Positions 7,807 to 16,202 of a stretch of 42,351 nt of DNA are shown in pieces (position 1 is the first letter of the stretch; each line of letters opens with the position of its first letter). The notes beneath the pieces are model-generated. The model saw nothing but the letters and a program-made list of their open reading frames with translations, was not told the origin of the DNA and ran no database searches. This DNA is from Clostridia bacterium (GTDB lineage: Bacteria; Bacillota; Clostridia; Christensenellales; Aristaeellaceae), in assembly GCA_017471885.1 (NCBI GenBank), contig JAFURI010000019.1, forward strand, positions 1 through 42,351. The letters are read 5' to 3'. The position numbers and the translations under genes are program-made.

Positions 7807-8271
7807 TCAGATGCACTCCAGCGCCACCACGGAGCGGTCGTGGAAGCGGACGCGCAGCTTCTGGCCCTGCTCCAGCTGGGGGAAGGGCTTGAGTGCGTCG
7901 AAGTAGAAGATGCGCTCGTAGGGCTGGCCGTCGTCCTCATACTCGATGACGGTCATGGTGCGGCACAGCACGCCCTCCACGCGCTCCTCGGTACGGGTGA
8001 TGCTGTGGTACTCGCACTGCGTCTCCCTCACCAGACCGTGCAGCGCGTTGCGCAGGAATACGTCGTAGCGGTGCAGGGGACGGATAAACAGATCGTACCC
8101 GGCAATGAGGATCACGCCGATGATGATGGTGATAAGCGAAGTGAGCCATTCGACGCGCACGACCAGCGATGCGATCAGGCCGCACAGCAATACCATGCAG
8201 GGAACGGCGAGCGTGAGCCAGCGCTTCTTCTGCTGGGCTCGGATTGCAATAAGATCCTGTTCGGTATACAA
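7807..8271 (-). CDS. Small two-TM membrane protein of unknown function
   Basis: The 154-residue protein has a short cytoplasmic start (LYTEQDLIAIRAQQKKRW, initiating codon TTG), two hydrophobic helices separated by RVEWLTS (LTLAVPCMVLLCGLIASLVV and LITIIIGVILIAGYDLFI), and a C-terminal soluble beta-rich domain of about 85 residues (CEYHSITRTEERVEGVLC, IEYEDDGQPYERIFYFDA, KLRVRFHDRSVVALE). I do not recognise the family; the tail resembles small OB- or NfeD-like beta domains only in general pattern. The TTG at 8271 is chosen because AAAGGAGG lies seven bases upstream and the promoter -10 (8325-8320) overlaps the only upstream ATG (8328), which would precede the transcript start. Confidence 0.78.
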   Translation of the reverse strand: MYTEQDLIAIRAQQKKRWLTLAVPCMVLLCGLIASLVVRVEWLTSLITIIIGVILIAGYDLFIRPLHRYDVFLRNALHGLVRETQCEYHSITRTEERVEGVLCRTMTVIEYEDDGQPYERIFYFDALKPFPQLEQGQKLRVRFHDRSVVALECI

Positions 8272-8319
8272 GACGGGGCCTCCTTTGCCTCTGCGGCGGG
8301 TGTGATTGGTTATATCTCT

Positions 8320-8348
8320 ATTATCCACCCAAAAGGGCCGAAGGTCAA
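8320..8348 (-). promoter_or_regulatory. Promoter of the 154-residue membrane protein gene
   Basis: On the minus strand TTGACC (8348-8343) and GATAAT (8325-8320) have a 17-bp spacer. The expected start near 8313 lies downstream of ATG 8328, which supports the TTG start at 8271. Confidence 0.8.
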
Positions 8349-8445
8349 GCCCCGATTATGCCGCAAAACATGCAGGAAATGGCTGAAAGCAAGGAAAATC
8401 GGGACGTTTGGGGAATTCGTGAATAAAGTGTAAATTGAAACCATA

Positions 8446-8474
8446 TTGTATCGCAAAACTTCATGTGGTACAAT
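8446..8474 (+). promoter_or_regulatory. Promoter of the multi-TM/acyltransferase fusion gene
   Basis: TTGTAT (8446-8451), 17 bp, then TACAAT (8469-8474) with an upstream TGG (extended -10). The open frame has an ATG at 8463 inside this promoter, so translation must begin later, at GTG 8511. Confidence 0.75.
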
Positions 8475-8510
8475 CACAGAGCAGGAGAACGTGAGAGGAG
8501 CATCCGTACG

Positions 8511-10604
8511 GTGAAGCAGCACAGGAATCAGAGCAGAAAATGGCAGCTGACGGCGCTGCATGGGCTCTACGCCTATCTATATTGCATGATGGCCAGCAGC
8601 ATTCTGGCGGACATGCCGATTTTCGGCGGAGCGCTGTTCATGTGCGGTCAGGTGGCGATGGTATTCGTGTCAGCGTATGCAGGCACGGGCAGGACGTATC
8701 TGTCCCGGCAGGCCAAGCGGTGGCAGGCTGCCCTGCTGACGCTGCTGCTGATGATGAACCTGCTGGTGGTGGTGCTGTATCCCATTGCCTTCAGCAGTCC
8801 GAAAACGTGGCTGATGCTGGTGCTGGTGCTGCTGATGCTCCTGCGGGACGAGGGCTGCCGGTATCTGGTGAATCTGCGCCAGAGCGGTCGGCTGACGGAA
8901 AAGCGGCTGATGCAGGGCGTGGCGGCGGTGCAGGGCGCGCTGCTGGCGGCGGTGGCTGTGACGCTGTGGTACAACGTGGGCGGCGAAGCGGGCTGGCAGA
9001 TGCTGGGCGGCTGGGCTGCATGCAGCGTGATGGAATGCTACAGCCTCCTGCGCGACAGGGAACCATATCACCCTTCACCTGCGCAGGATGATGAAGACGC
9101 CTCCCGCACTGTGGAATCCGTCCGCCGGACCCACGCCTATACGACCTACGAAACCTTGTCTACGCTGATTATCGCCGCGCTGGTGATGACGCTGATCGTC
9201 ATGTATACCTTCCTTGCGGCTACGGCCGAGCAGATGCTCATCCGCCTGATGGTGGCCATGGGCTGCATGCTGTTTTTCCGCGAGGCGGCGGAATGGCTTC
9301 TGCAGCGCCGGGAACGGAAAAAAAAGGCCGATCCTACCAATCTGCTGCTGGCGGGCCTTGCGCTGTGGATCTGGGGACTGACGCTGTTCAGCGATATGCT
9401 GCGGCAGGGCCCGCTGTCCGTGATCCGCATGTATGTGCATCTGGGCCTGTGCTCGGCGGGCGTGACGCTGTGCGTCGCCTGCCTGTCCCGCATGGAGCAG
9501 GTGATGGCGCAAGTGGCACGCTTTGCCGTGCGGGATGATCATACTCCCGGGTATGATCAGCTGCGGAGCAATCAGCGCAAGGTGGCGGTGCTGCTGGGCG
9601 AGATGCTGGCGCTGGTGGCGCTGACGGTGCTGTGCTTTGTCACCGGCAAGGATCTGCCCAGGGACGCCGCGCAGATTGCCTCCCGATTCCAGCCGGTCAT
9701 GGTGCTTCCGGCGCTGCTGGTGGTGCTTGCCGCCGTGCTGGCGGTGCTGCGCTTCCCGCTGAGCAGCCGATGGCTGGGCAAGCTGAGCCGGTTCATGCGG
9801 CTGCGCGAGGAAGGCGGGGAGAATCCTGCGCTGGAGAAGCAGCTGGAGTCCGTGGTGGTGAAGCGGCATCATCAGCCCTTCGGCACGCGGATCATCATCG
9901 CGCTGCTGCGGCCTTTCTTCCGTCATGAGCTGAAGGGAACGGAGAACATCCGCCCGGATGAGAACAATCCCATTGTGTTCCTGTGCAACCACGGCGAGAT
10001 CTACGGCCCGGTGGTCTGCATGCTTTACATCCCCGTACCCATCCGCCCGTGGGTGATGAGCGAACTGAACATCCACAAGGATGAGGTGGCGGCGTATGTG
10101 TACAAGCATACTATCAGCAGGATCACATGGCTGGGGCCGCTGCGCTGGCCCGTGGCGAAGCTGATCGGCCCGGTATCGGTATGGTGCATGAACCAGCTGG
10201 AGAGCATCTCCGTTTTCCGCAATAAGCCCCGGGAGCTGATGAACACCTTCCGCACCTCGGTGGAGGCCATGCAGGCCGGCGATAATCTGCTGATTTTCCC
10301 CGAAAACCCCGATGCGGACAGGGACAATCCCGGCTACGAGCATGAGAAGGGCAGCATGGGTGAGCTGTTCCGCGGGTTTGCCATGCTGGCGCAGGTGTAC
10401 TATAACCGTACGGGGAAGCGCTGCCGCTTTCTGCCCATGTACGCGCACAAGGGAATGCGCACCATCAGCTTCGGTACGGAGATTGTGTATGATCCGGACA
10501 ACGACCCCATGAAGGAGCGCGACCGCATTGTGGACGGAGCCTACGGGCAGATGACAGCCCTCGCCGCCCGTGAGGACCGGCTCTATACGGAAAAACAGGT
10601 ATGA
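8511..10604 (+). CDS. Multi-TM membrane protein fused to a PlsC-like acyltransferase domain
   Basis: The 697-residue protein has about ten or more hydrophobic helices in residues 15-430, then a LPLAT/PlsC-like domain (about 465-690). The LPLAT domain opens HELKGTENIRPDENNPIVFL and carries motif I as NHGEIYGP (H494) and motif III as FPEN (596-599). PlsC enzymes have HX4D; here the aspartate position is glycine (H494-GEIY-G499), so either the residue is supplied elsewhere or the chemistry differs. The N-terminal part could be a flippase or transporter, as in LplT-Aas fusions, but its family is not clear to me. GTG 8511 is preceded by GAGAGGAG. A lipid or envelope-polymer acylation role is inference. 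Confidence 0.8.
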   Translation: MKQHRNQSRKWQLTALHGLYAYLYCMMASSILADMPIFGGALFMCGQVAMVFVSAYAGTGRTYLSRQAKRWQAALLTLLLMMNLLVVVLYPIAFSSPKTWLMLVLVLLMLLRDEGCRYLVNLRQSGRLTEKRLMQGVAAVQGALLAAVAVTLWYNVGGEAGWQMLGGWAACSVMECYSLLRDREPYHPSPAQDDEDASRTVESVRRTHAYTTYETLSTLIIAALVMTLIVMYTFLAATAEQMLIRLMVAMGCMLFFREAAEWLLQRRERKKKADPTNLLLAGLALWIWGLTLFSDMLRQGPLSVIRMYVHLGLCSAGVTLCVACLSRMEQVMAQVARFAVRDDHTPGYDQLRSNQRKVAVLLGEMLALVALTVLCFVTGKDLPRDAAQIASRFQPVMVLPALLVVLAAVLAVLRFPLSSRWLGKLSRFMRLREEGGENPALEKQLESVVVKRHHQPFGTRIIIALLRPFFRHELKGTENIRPDENNPIVFLCNHGEIYGPVVCMLYIPVPIRPWVMSELNIHKDEVAAYVYKHTISRITWLGPLRWPVAKLIGPVSVWCMNQLESISVFRNKPRELMNTFRTSVEAMQAGDNLLIFPENPDADRDNPGYEHEKGSMGELFRGFAMLAQVYYNRTGKRCRFLPMYAHKGMRTISFGTEIVYDPDNDPMKERDRIVDGAYGQMTALAAREDRLYTEKQV

Positions 10605-10609
10605 TATTC

Positions 10610-10648
10610 ACTCTCCCGGCCCAAACGCGCCGGGGGAGTTTCTTTTGT
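10610..10648 (+). terminator. Intrinsic terminator after the acyltransferase fusion
   Basis: An 11-bp stem with one G-T pair (10610-10620 with 10629-10639) is followed by a T-rich tract ending at 10648. Confidence 0.85.
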
Positions 10649-10658
10649 CTGCGGACTG

Positions 10659-10667
10659 TGCTATAAT
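10659..10667 (+). promoter_or_regulatory. Extended -10 promoter of the SGNH-to-2H operon
   Basis: TGCTATAAT (10659-10667) is a consensus extended -10. The -35 region is weak and overlaps the T-tract of the preceding terminator. Transcription would start about 35 nt before ATG 10708. Confidence 0.72.
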
Positions 10668-10707
10668 GAAAAGGATTAAGTCCATCAATACAAGGGGTGC
10701 GTGACAG

Positions 10708-11835
10708 ATGAATCGGCAGAAATGGGTAAGCGTCTGGGGCAACGCTGTGAGCGTGGCGGAAAACAGGCCGGAGCGGTATGCGAAGAACATCACCCTCCGC
10801 TATCCCATCCGCGTGCCCTTTGCAGGCAGCGCGCTGCGACTGACCTTTGATAACTACTGCGGTACGGAGAGCGTGACCCTGAACAGGGTGACCCTGCTGG
10901 CGGGGGATACCTTCCATCCCGTGACCTTCGGCGGGGCCGCGGAGGCGACTGTTCCTGCGGAAGGGAATATCGTCAGCGATCCGGTGGCGGTGCAGGTGAA
11001 GGCGGAGGACGTGGTTCACGTCAGCTTCTACCTGAAGGACTTCACGCTGATGCGCTCCGTGGTGTTCACCTGCGGGCCGCTGTCCGAGGGCCTTTACGCC
11101 AACGGCGACGAAACGGAGAATGCGAATATCAGCATTAATACCTCCCGCAAGACCCATCTGTTCTATTTCCTGAGCAACGTGTCCCTGCTGGCGGCGGAGG
11201 ACAGGCATACCGTGGTCTGCTACGGCGATTCCATCACCGCCCAGAACTGGCCGGACGATCTGGCTCTGCGCTGCCGGGAGGAGGGGTATGACCGCACGGC
11301 GATCATCCGCCGGGCGACCAGCGGCTCCCGCATCCTCAGGGAGTATCACTGCCTGACCTATGAATCCTACGGCCTCAAGGGCAGCCGCCGCTTCCTGCAC
11401 GAGGTGCCCACCGAGGGCGCGGACGCGGTGATCATCCAGCAGGGCATCAACGATATCATCCACCCGGTGGGCGAGGCGGTGAACGTTTTCCGCCCCATGA
11501 GCGATCTGCCGAAGGTGGAGGAGCTGATCGAGGGACTGAAGACGTATATCGCCCAGGCAAGGGCCATGGGTTACAGGGTGTATGTGGGTACGCTCCTGCC
11601 CATGGGCGGATGGCGTACGGACGCGCCCTTCCGCCAGGAGATGCGCCATGCGTACAACGACTTCATCCGCACGACGGATCTGATCGACGGCTGCATTGAC
11701 TTTGACAAGGCGCTGCGGGATCCGGACAGGATCGACTGGTTCCTGCCGGAGTACGATTCCGGCGATCATCTGCATCCCAGCAAGGCGGGCTATCGCCGCA
11801 TGGCGATGGAGGTTCCCGCGGAGCTGCTGAAGTAA
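10708..11835 (+). CDS. SGNH/GDSL hydrolase with N-terminal beta domain
   Basis: The 375-residue cytoplasmic protein lacks a signal peptide. Residues 1-150 are beta-rich (LRLTFDNYCGTESVTLNRV, VVHVSFYLKDFTL) and resemble the accessory sandwich found ahead of some carbohydrate esterases. The SGNH domain follows: block I GDSIT with S175, block III around QQGINDI, and block V DHLHP with catalytic D353 and H356. Such enzymes deacylate sugars or lipids. A GH28 hydrolase two genes later suggests pectin oligosaccharide deacetylation, which is inference. It is first of six genes that are close or overlapping. Confidence 0.9.
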   Translation: MNRQKWVSVWGNAVSVAENRPERYAKNITLRYPIRVPFAGSALRLTFDNYCGTESVTLNRVTLLAGDTFHPVTFGGAAEATVPAEGNIVSDPVAVQVKAEDVVHVSFYLKDFTLMRSVVFTCGPLSEGLYANGDETENANISINTSRKTHLFYFLSNVSLLAAEDRHTVVCYGDSITAQNWPDDLALRCREEGYDRTAIIRRATSGSRILREYHCLTYESYGLKGSRRFLHEVPTEGADAVIIQQGINDIIHPVGEAVNVFRPMSDLPKVEELIEGLKTYIAQARAMGYRVYVGTLLPMGGWRTDAPFRQEMRHAYNDFIRTTDLIDGCIDFDKALRDPDRIDWFLPEYDSGDHLHPSKAGYRRMAMEVPAELLK

Positions 11836-11845
11836 AAGGAGAGAT

Positions 11846-12787
11846 ATGATGGAGTTTCTGAAGATGCTGCAGACCATCCGCAATCCTGTGCTGGATGTGC
11901 TGCTGGGTCTTGTGACCCGGCTGGGTGAGGAGACCATCCTGATGGTGCTGGGCATGGCCATCCTCTGGTGTGTGAACAAGAAGTGGGGCTACAGGCTGAT
12001 GTTCATCAGCCTGGCGGGCACGGCGGTCAATCAGCTGCTGAAGGCCATTTTCCTGATTCCCCGGCCGTGGGTGTTGGATCCCACCTTTGAGATTGTGGAG
12101 TCCGCCAGAGAGGCGGCTACGGGATATTCCTTCCCCAGCGGACATACGCAGACTGCTGCAACGGTATTCGGCACCATGGCGCTGTGGACGAAGAAGCGCT
12201 GGGGCAGCGCACTGTGCGTGCTGACCATTCTGCTGGTGGGCTTCTCCCGGATGTATCTGGGCGTGCATACGCCGCTGGACGTGGGCGTGTCCCTGATCAC
12301 CGGCGCGCTGACCGTAGGTCTGCTGGCGCCGCTGATGGCCAGGCACGAAGGCTCTGACAGGGGCCGGCTGTGGCTCAGCGCGGGCTTTATCCTTTCGGCG
12401 CTGGTGCTGCTGGGCTATGTGTACCTTGCTCCGGAGCGCGCCGCCAATGTGGCGGAGTTTGACGCTCATGGTGAGAAGGCTGCGTGGACGCTGCTGGGCA
12501 CTATGATCGGTATGGCGCTGACGTGGTATCTGGATGCGAAGTACATTCATTTTGAGACCAAGGCTGTCTGGTGGGCGCAGGCGATCAAGGTAGCGGCGGG
12601 TCTCGTGCTGGTGCTGGCGGTGCGAATGGGCGCGAAGCCCCTGTTCACGGCGCTGTGGGGCGACGCCATGTTCACCCACGGTATCCGCTATTTCCTGATG
12701 GTGATGATGGGCGGCGTGATCTGGCCCATGACCTTCGGCTGGTTCTCCCGTCTGGGCAAAGTGAAGAAAGAAGAGGCTGCGGTATGA
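11846..12787 (+). CDS. PAP2 family membrane phosphatase
   Basis: The 313-residue polytopic protein carries the three PAP2 signature motifs: KAIFLIPRPW (K-x6-RP), PSGHTQTA (motif 2) and SRMYLGVHTPLD (motif 3, with the nucleophile-activating histidine). About eight hydrophobic segments follow the usual layout; the C-terminal half (from LWLSAGFILSALVLL) extends beyond the basic PAP2 core. Substrates in the family include phosphatidic acid and undecaprenyl diphosphate. RBS AAGGAG precedes ATG 11846. The stop overlaps the next ATG (ATGA), indicating translational coupling. Confidence 0.93.
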   Translation: MMEFLKMLQTIRNPVLDVLLGLVTRLGEETILMVLGMAILWCVNKKWGYRLMFISLAGTAVNQLLKAIFLIPRPWVLDPTFEIVESAREAATGYSFPSGHTQTAATVFGTMALWTKKRWGSALCVLTILLVGFSRMYLGVHTPLDVGVSLITGALTVGLLAPLMARHEGSDRGRLWLSAGFILSALVLLGYVYLAPERAANVAEFDAHGEKAAWTLLGTMIGMALTWYLDAKYIHFETKAVWWAQAIKVAAGLVLVLAVRMGAKPLFTALWGDAMFTHGIRYFLMVMMGGVIWPMTFGWFSRLGKVKKEEAAV

Positions 12788-14154
12788 ATATCCTTGTGAT
12801 CAACGGAAGCCCCAAGGGCGAAAACAGCGTCACCCTGCAAACGGTCAGGTATCTGGAACTGCTGTATCCGGAGCATACCTTTGAGGTGCTTCACGCCGGC
12901 GCACGGATCAAGGCGCTGGAGAAGGACTTTTCGCCGGCTGTGTCCGCGCTGGAAAAAGCGGAGCTGATCGTATTCTCCTATCCGGTGTATACCTTCATCG
13001 CGCCGTATCAGCTGCACCGCTTTATTGAGCTGGTAAAGCATAACGGGGTGAAGCTGGAGGGTAAATATGCTACCCAGCTGTCCACCTCCAAGCATTTCTA
13101 CGACGTGACGGCCCACGCCTATATTCAGGACAACTGCCATGATCTGGGCCTCAAGTATGTGCGGGGTCTGTCTGCCGATATGGACGACCTGACCTGTGAA
13201 AAGGGAAGGAAGGCGGCGGCGGATTTCTTCCGGTATGTGCTGTTCAGCATGAAGGAAGGGCTGTGCGAGGCTGCGCCGGCGAAGCTGCCCGCAGGTGAGC
13301 GGCATCCCGCCGCCGTGCCAGTTGACGTGGAAAAAACCCTCCCGGGGGAGGTGGTCATCGTCACCGACTGCGAGAAGGACGACCGTCAGCTGGGCGGCAT
13401 GATCGACCGCTTCCGTGCCGTGACGCCCATGAAGACGCGGGTGGTCAATATCCGGGAGTATCCCTTCCAGGGCGGGTGCCTTGGGTGCTTCAGCTGCGCC
13501 GTATCCGGCAAGTGCGTGTACAGGGACGGCTTTGACGATTTCCTGCGAGGTGAGATTCAGGCCGGGCGATCCATCGTGTATGCTTTCACCGTGCGGGATC
13601 ACTCCATGGGCGCAGCCTTCAAGCTCTACGACGACAGACAGTTCTGCAACGGTCATCGCACGGTCACCATGGGCATGCCCATGGGTTACCTGATCAGCGG
13701 CGATTACAGCCGGGAGCGCAATCTGCAGACCATTGTGGAGGCAAGGGCGCAGGTGGGCGGCAACTTCCTTGCGGGCGTGGCTACCGACGAGGGCGATACC
13801 AACGCTGCGGTGGATCAGCTGGCGAAGCAGCTGTGCTGGGCGCTGGAGGAGAAGTATGCGCCTCCGCAGAACTTCTACGGCGTGGGCGGCATGAAGGTCT
13901 TCCGCGACCTGATCTGGATCATGCAGGGCATGATGAAGGCTGACCACAAATTCTACAAGGCCCACGGTCAGTACGATTTCCCGCAGAAGCAATGGCCCCG
14001 CATGCTGGCCATGTATCTGGTGGGCGCGCTGATGACTTCGCCGAAGATTAAGCAGAAGGCCGGAAGTAAAATGACCGAGGGCATGCTGATGCCTTACAAA
14101 AAGGCTCTTGAAGCGGCGAAAAAGGAACTGGCTGACAAACAGAAGCAGCAATAA
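12784..14154 (+). CDS. NAD(P)H-dependent oxidoreductase with two flavodoxin-like domains
   Basis: The 456-residue protein is a tandem of flavodoxin folds. Domain 1 (1-170) begins MNILVINGSPKGENS, the FMN phosphate loop, and has ELIVFSYPVYTFIAP. Domain 2 (about 190-370) lacks a clear GSP loop but has GGCLGCFSCAVSGKCVYRD, the CxxCxxC-x5-C cluster typical of iron-sulfur flavoproteins and NADPH-dependent FMN reductases. A C-terminal helical tail (370-456) ends in a lysine/glutamine-rich stretch. The two domains carry complementary halves of the usual motif set, which suggests a split-function duplication. ATG 12784 overlaps the PAP2 stop by 4 nt. Substrate unknown. Confidence 0.88.
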   Translation: MNILVINGSPKGENSVTLQTVRYLELLYPEHTFEVLHAGARIKALEKDFSPAVSALEKAELIVFSYPVYTFIAPYQLHRFIELVKHNGVKLEGKYATQLSTSKHFYDVTAHAYIQDNCHDLGLKYVRGLSADMDDLTCEKGRKAAADFFRYVLFSMKEGLCEAAPAKLPAGERHPAAVPVDVEKTLPGEVVIVTDCEKDDRQLGGMIDRFRAVTPMKTRVVNIREYPFQGGCLGCFSCAVSGKCVYRDGFDDFLRGEIQAGRSIVYAFTVRDHSMGAAFKLYDDRQFCNGHRTVTMGMPMGYLISGDYSRERNLQTIVEARAQVGGNFLAGVATDEGDTNAAVDQLAKQLCWALEEKYAPPQNFYGVGGMKVFRDLIWIMQGMMKADHKFYKAHGQYDFPQKQWPRMLAMYLVGALMTSPKIKQKAGSKMTEGMLMPYKKALEAAKKELADKQKQQ

Positions 14155-14168
14155 GGAGGAGAAGGACC

Positions 14169-15509
14169 ATGACGGAGTACAATATCCTTGATTACGGCGC
14201 GGTGGCGGACGGCGCAACCAACTGTGCAGCTGCCATTCAGAAGGCGGTTGACCTGGCGACGGAAAACGGCGGCGGCCGGGTGCTGATCCCGGCAGGCCGG
14301 TTCCTCAGCGGCACGGTGCTGCTCAAGAGCAATGTGGAGCTGCATCTGGCCTCCGGCGCGGTGCTGCTCTCCAGCCTGGATGAGAGCGAAATCAGCGCCT
14401 TCCCCCACGACGATTCCACCGATATGGACGGCTGGGACGGCGGCTTCTTCCTGGGCGCGAAGGACGCGGTGAACGTGACCATCTCCGGTCTTGGCGTGAT
14501 CGACGGTCAGGGCGACAAGGTCTTCATGGACCTGAATGAGGACAACGACTTCCATGAGTGCCCCAAGTCCTGCGCGGTATTCCGTCCCCGCATGATGCTC
14601 TTTGAGAACGTGACCAACTTCACCGTCCGGGACGTGACCCTCAAGGACGCGGCCTTCTGGACGCTGCATATGGCAGGCTGCCGCCACGTGCGCATCAGCG
14701 GCATCATGATCCTCAACGACGACCGGGGCGCCAACAACGACGGCATTGACCCCGACAGCTGCCAGGACGTGGTGATTTCCGACTGCATCATCTCCACCGG
14801 CGACGACGCTATCGTCCTCAAGGCCACCAAACTGATGAGCAAGCGATACGGAGCCTGCGAGAACATCACCATCACCAACTGCGTGCTGCACTCCCGCGAC
14901 TCCGCCCTGAAGATCGGCACGGAGACCTGGGGCGACGTGCGCAACGTGATCCTCTCCGACTGCGTGGTGCAGGACTGCTCCCGCGGTATCGGCGTGTGGG
15001 TGCGCGACGGCGGCACGGTGGAAAATATCCACATCCATCATCTGACGGGCGCAACCCGCCGCTATGCCGACCGCTACGCCATTCCCGGCGCGCCGGGCTG
15101 GTGGGGTAAGGGCGAGCCGGTGTTTGTCAGCGCTACCCGCCGCAAGGGCCGACCGGACAGCTATCCCGGCAAGATCCGCAATGTAAGCTTCGATCACGTC
15201 TATCTCAAGTGCGAGAGCTGCATCTTTGTGGCGGGCGAGGAGGACTGCATGATCGAGAACGTGCGTCTCTCCGATATCGACCTGACGCTGGAGAAGCAGG
15301 GCACCCAGCCCGGCGGCCTGTTTGACGAGCAGCCCTCCGAGCGGCACATCTATCCCCACAGCATTCCCGCCATCTATGCCCGCAGCGTGGACGGGCTGCG
15401 CCTCAGGGACAGCCATGTGACCTTCGTGGGCGAGAACATGCCCTGGGACGGTACCCTGACTGAAACCGAGAACTGCCGCCGTGTGCATATCCAGTGGGAG
15501 GAAGACTGA
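14169..15509 (+). CDS. Glycoside hydrolase family 28 (polygalacturonase-like)
   Basis: The 446-residue right-handed beta-helix protein has the GH28 acid residues in the NNDGIDPDSC block (D191, D194) and the GDDAI block (D212, D213). Its next block is SRDSALKIGTE, lacking the GHG histidine of classical endo-polygalacturonases, so the specificity may be exo-acting or towards a modified substrate. There is no signal peptide, so it should act on imported oligosaccharides. It starts at ATG 14169 after AAGGAGGAGAAGG, 14 nt after the oxidoreductase. Its stop overlaps the next start by 1 nt. Confidence 0.93.
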   Translation: MTEYNILDYGAVADGATNCAAAIQKAVDLATENGGGRVLIPAGRFLSGTVLLKSNVELHLASGAVLLSSLDESEISAFPHDDSTDMDGWDGGFFLGAKDAVNVTISGLGVIDGQGDKVFMDLNEDNDFHECPKSCAVFRPRMMLFENVTNFTVRDVTLKDAAFWTLHMAGCRHVRISGIMILNDDRGANNDGIDPDSCQDVVISDCIISTGDDAIVLKATKLMSKRYGACENITITNCVLHSRDSALKIGTETWGDVRNVILSDCVVQDCSRGIGVWVRDGGTVENIHIHHLTGATRRYADRYAIPGAPGWWGKGEPVFVSATRRKGRPDSYPGKIRNVSFDHVYLKCESCIFVAGEEDCMIENVRLSDIDLTLEKQGTQPGGLFDEQPSERHIYPHSIPAIYARSVDGLRLRDSHVTFVGENMPWDGTLTETENCRRVHIQWEED

Positions 15510-16171
15510 TGGAAAGCCTCGCTGTGTATCGCTGCCATTACAGGGGAAGGCTGAATGCGGATGATCCCGCGCAGCTGGCAGGGCTGCTGGCGCAGTGCCG
15601 CGAAAAGGCGCAGGCGCTGATTGATCAGCATCGGATGATGACTGCGGGCCTGTACTACTTCGGCCGTCAGCTGTTCCTGTATTACGAGGCGCTGGGGGAG
15701 GCTTTCCGCCCGGAGAAATTCATGAGCCCGCTGGAGCCGCTCCTGAGCCGCTGGCCCCAGAAGGAGGAAACCTGCTCCTGGGCGCAGATGTACAATATTT
15801 ACTGGCATGACGTTCCCCGGGACGAAGCGGACTGGAAGCGTGAAAAACAGCCGGAGCGCCGCAGAGGACGCATCGCTTACCTCAGGCATGAGAGCATGTT
15901 CCGGTATGTGTACCATCACTTCGCCATTGTGGAGGAGGGGCTGCTCAGGGGCGACAGGTATCAGTCCATCGCCCTGCATGAGGACGTGCTGTTCAGCTAC
16001 TTCGAGGAGCCCCGCTCCTCGGTCAACATCCGCAGGGTGGAGGACGGCGAGTCGCAGGCGATTCAGGCCTGGCTTGACGTGGATCCCGAGTCCCACTTCA
16101 TTCCCCTGCCGGGCAGCAACGGGCAGAATTTCCTGCTGCTGCCGGATTATTTCACGTTGGGTCAGGCATAA
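15509..16171 (+). CDS. Unknown protein with an internal duplication, next to GH28
   Basis: The 220-residue soluble protein has no family I recognise. Two parts resemble each other: residues around 35-60 (QHRMMTAGLYYFGRQLFLYY) and around 137-168 (HHFAIVEEGLLRGDRYQSIA, then LFSYFEEP), both of the form H-x-hydrophobic-GL-...-LF-x-Y-x-E. This suggests a duplicated alpha/beta domain of the dimeric ferredoxin-like type, such as L-rhamnose mutarotase, which accompanies pectin genes elsewhere. That is a hypothesis only. ATG 15509 overlaps the GH28 stop (TGATG), so it is translationally coupled. A 15-nt in-frame extension to GTG 15494 lies inside GH28 and is disfavoured. Confidence 0.7.
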   Translation: MESLAVYRCHYRGRLNADDPAQLAGLLAQCREKAQALIDQHRMMTAGLYYFGRQLFLYYEALGEAFRPEKFMSPLEPLLSRWPQKEETCSWAQMYNIYWHDVPRDEADWKREKQPERRRGRIAYLRHESMFRYVYHHFAIVEEGLLRGDRYQSIALHEDVLFSYFEEPRSSVNIRRVEDGESQAIQAWLDVDPESHFIPLPGSNGQNFLLLPDYFTLGQA

Positions 16172-16202
16172 AAGAAAATGTGTGACGGGAGGTGCGCGGG
16201 CA

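Noticed and set aside
8463..8510. Upstream start of the acyltransferase fusion at ATG 8463
   Set aside because: It lies inside the promoter, before the likely transcript start; no RBS.
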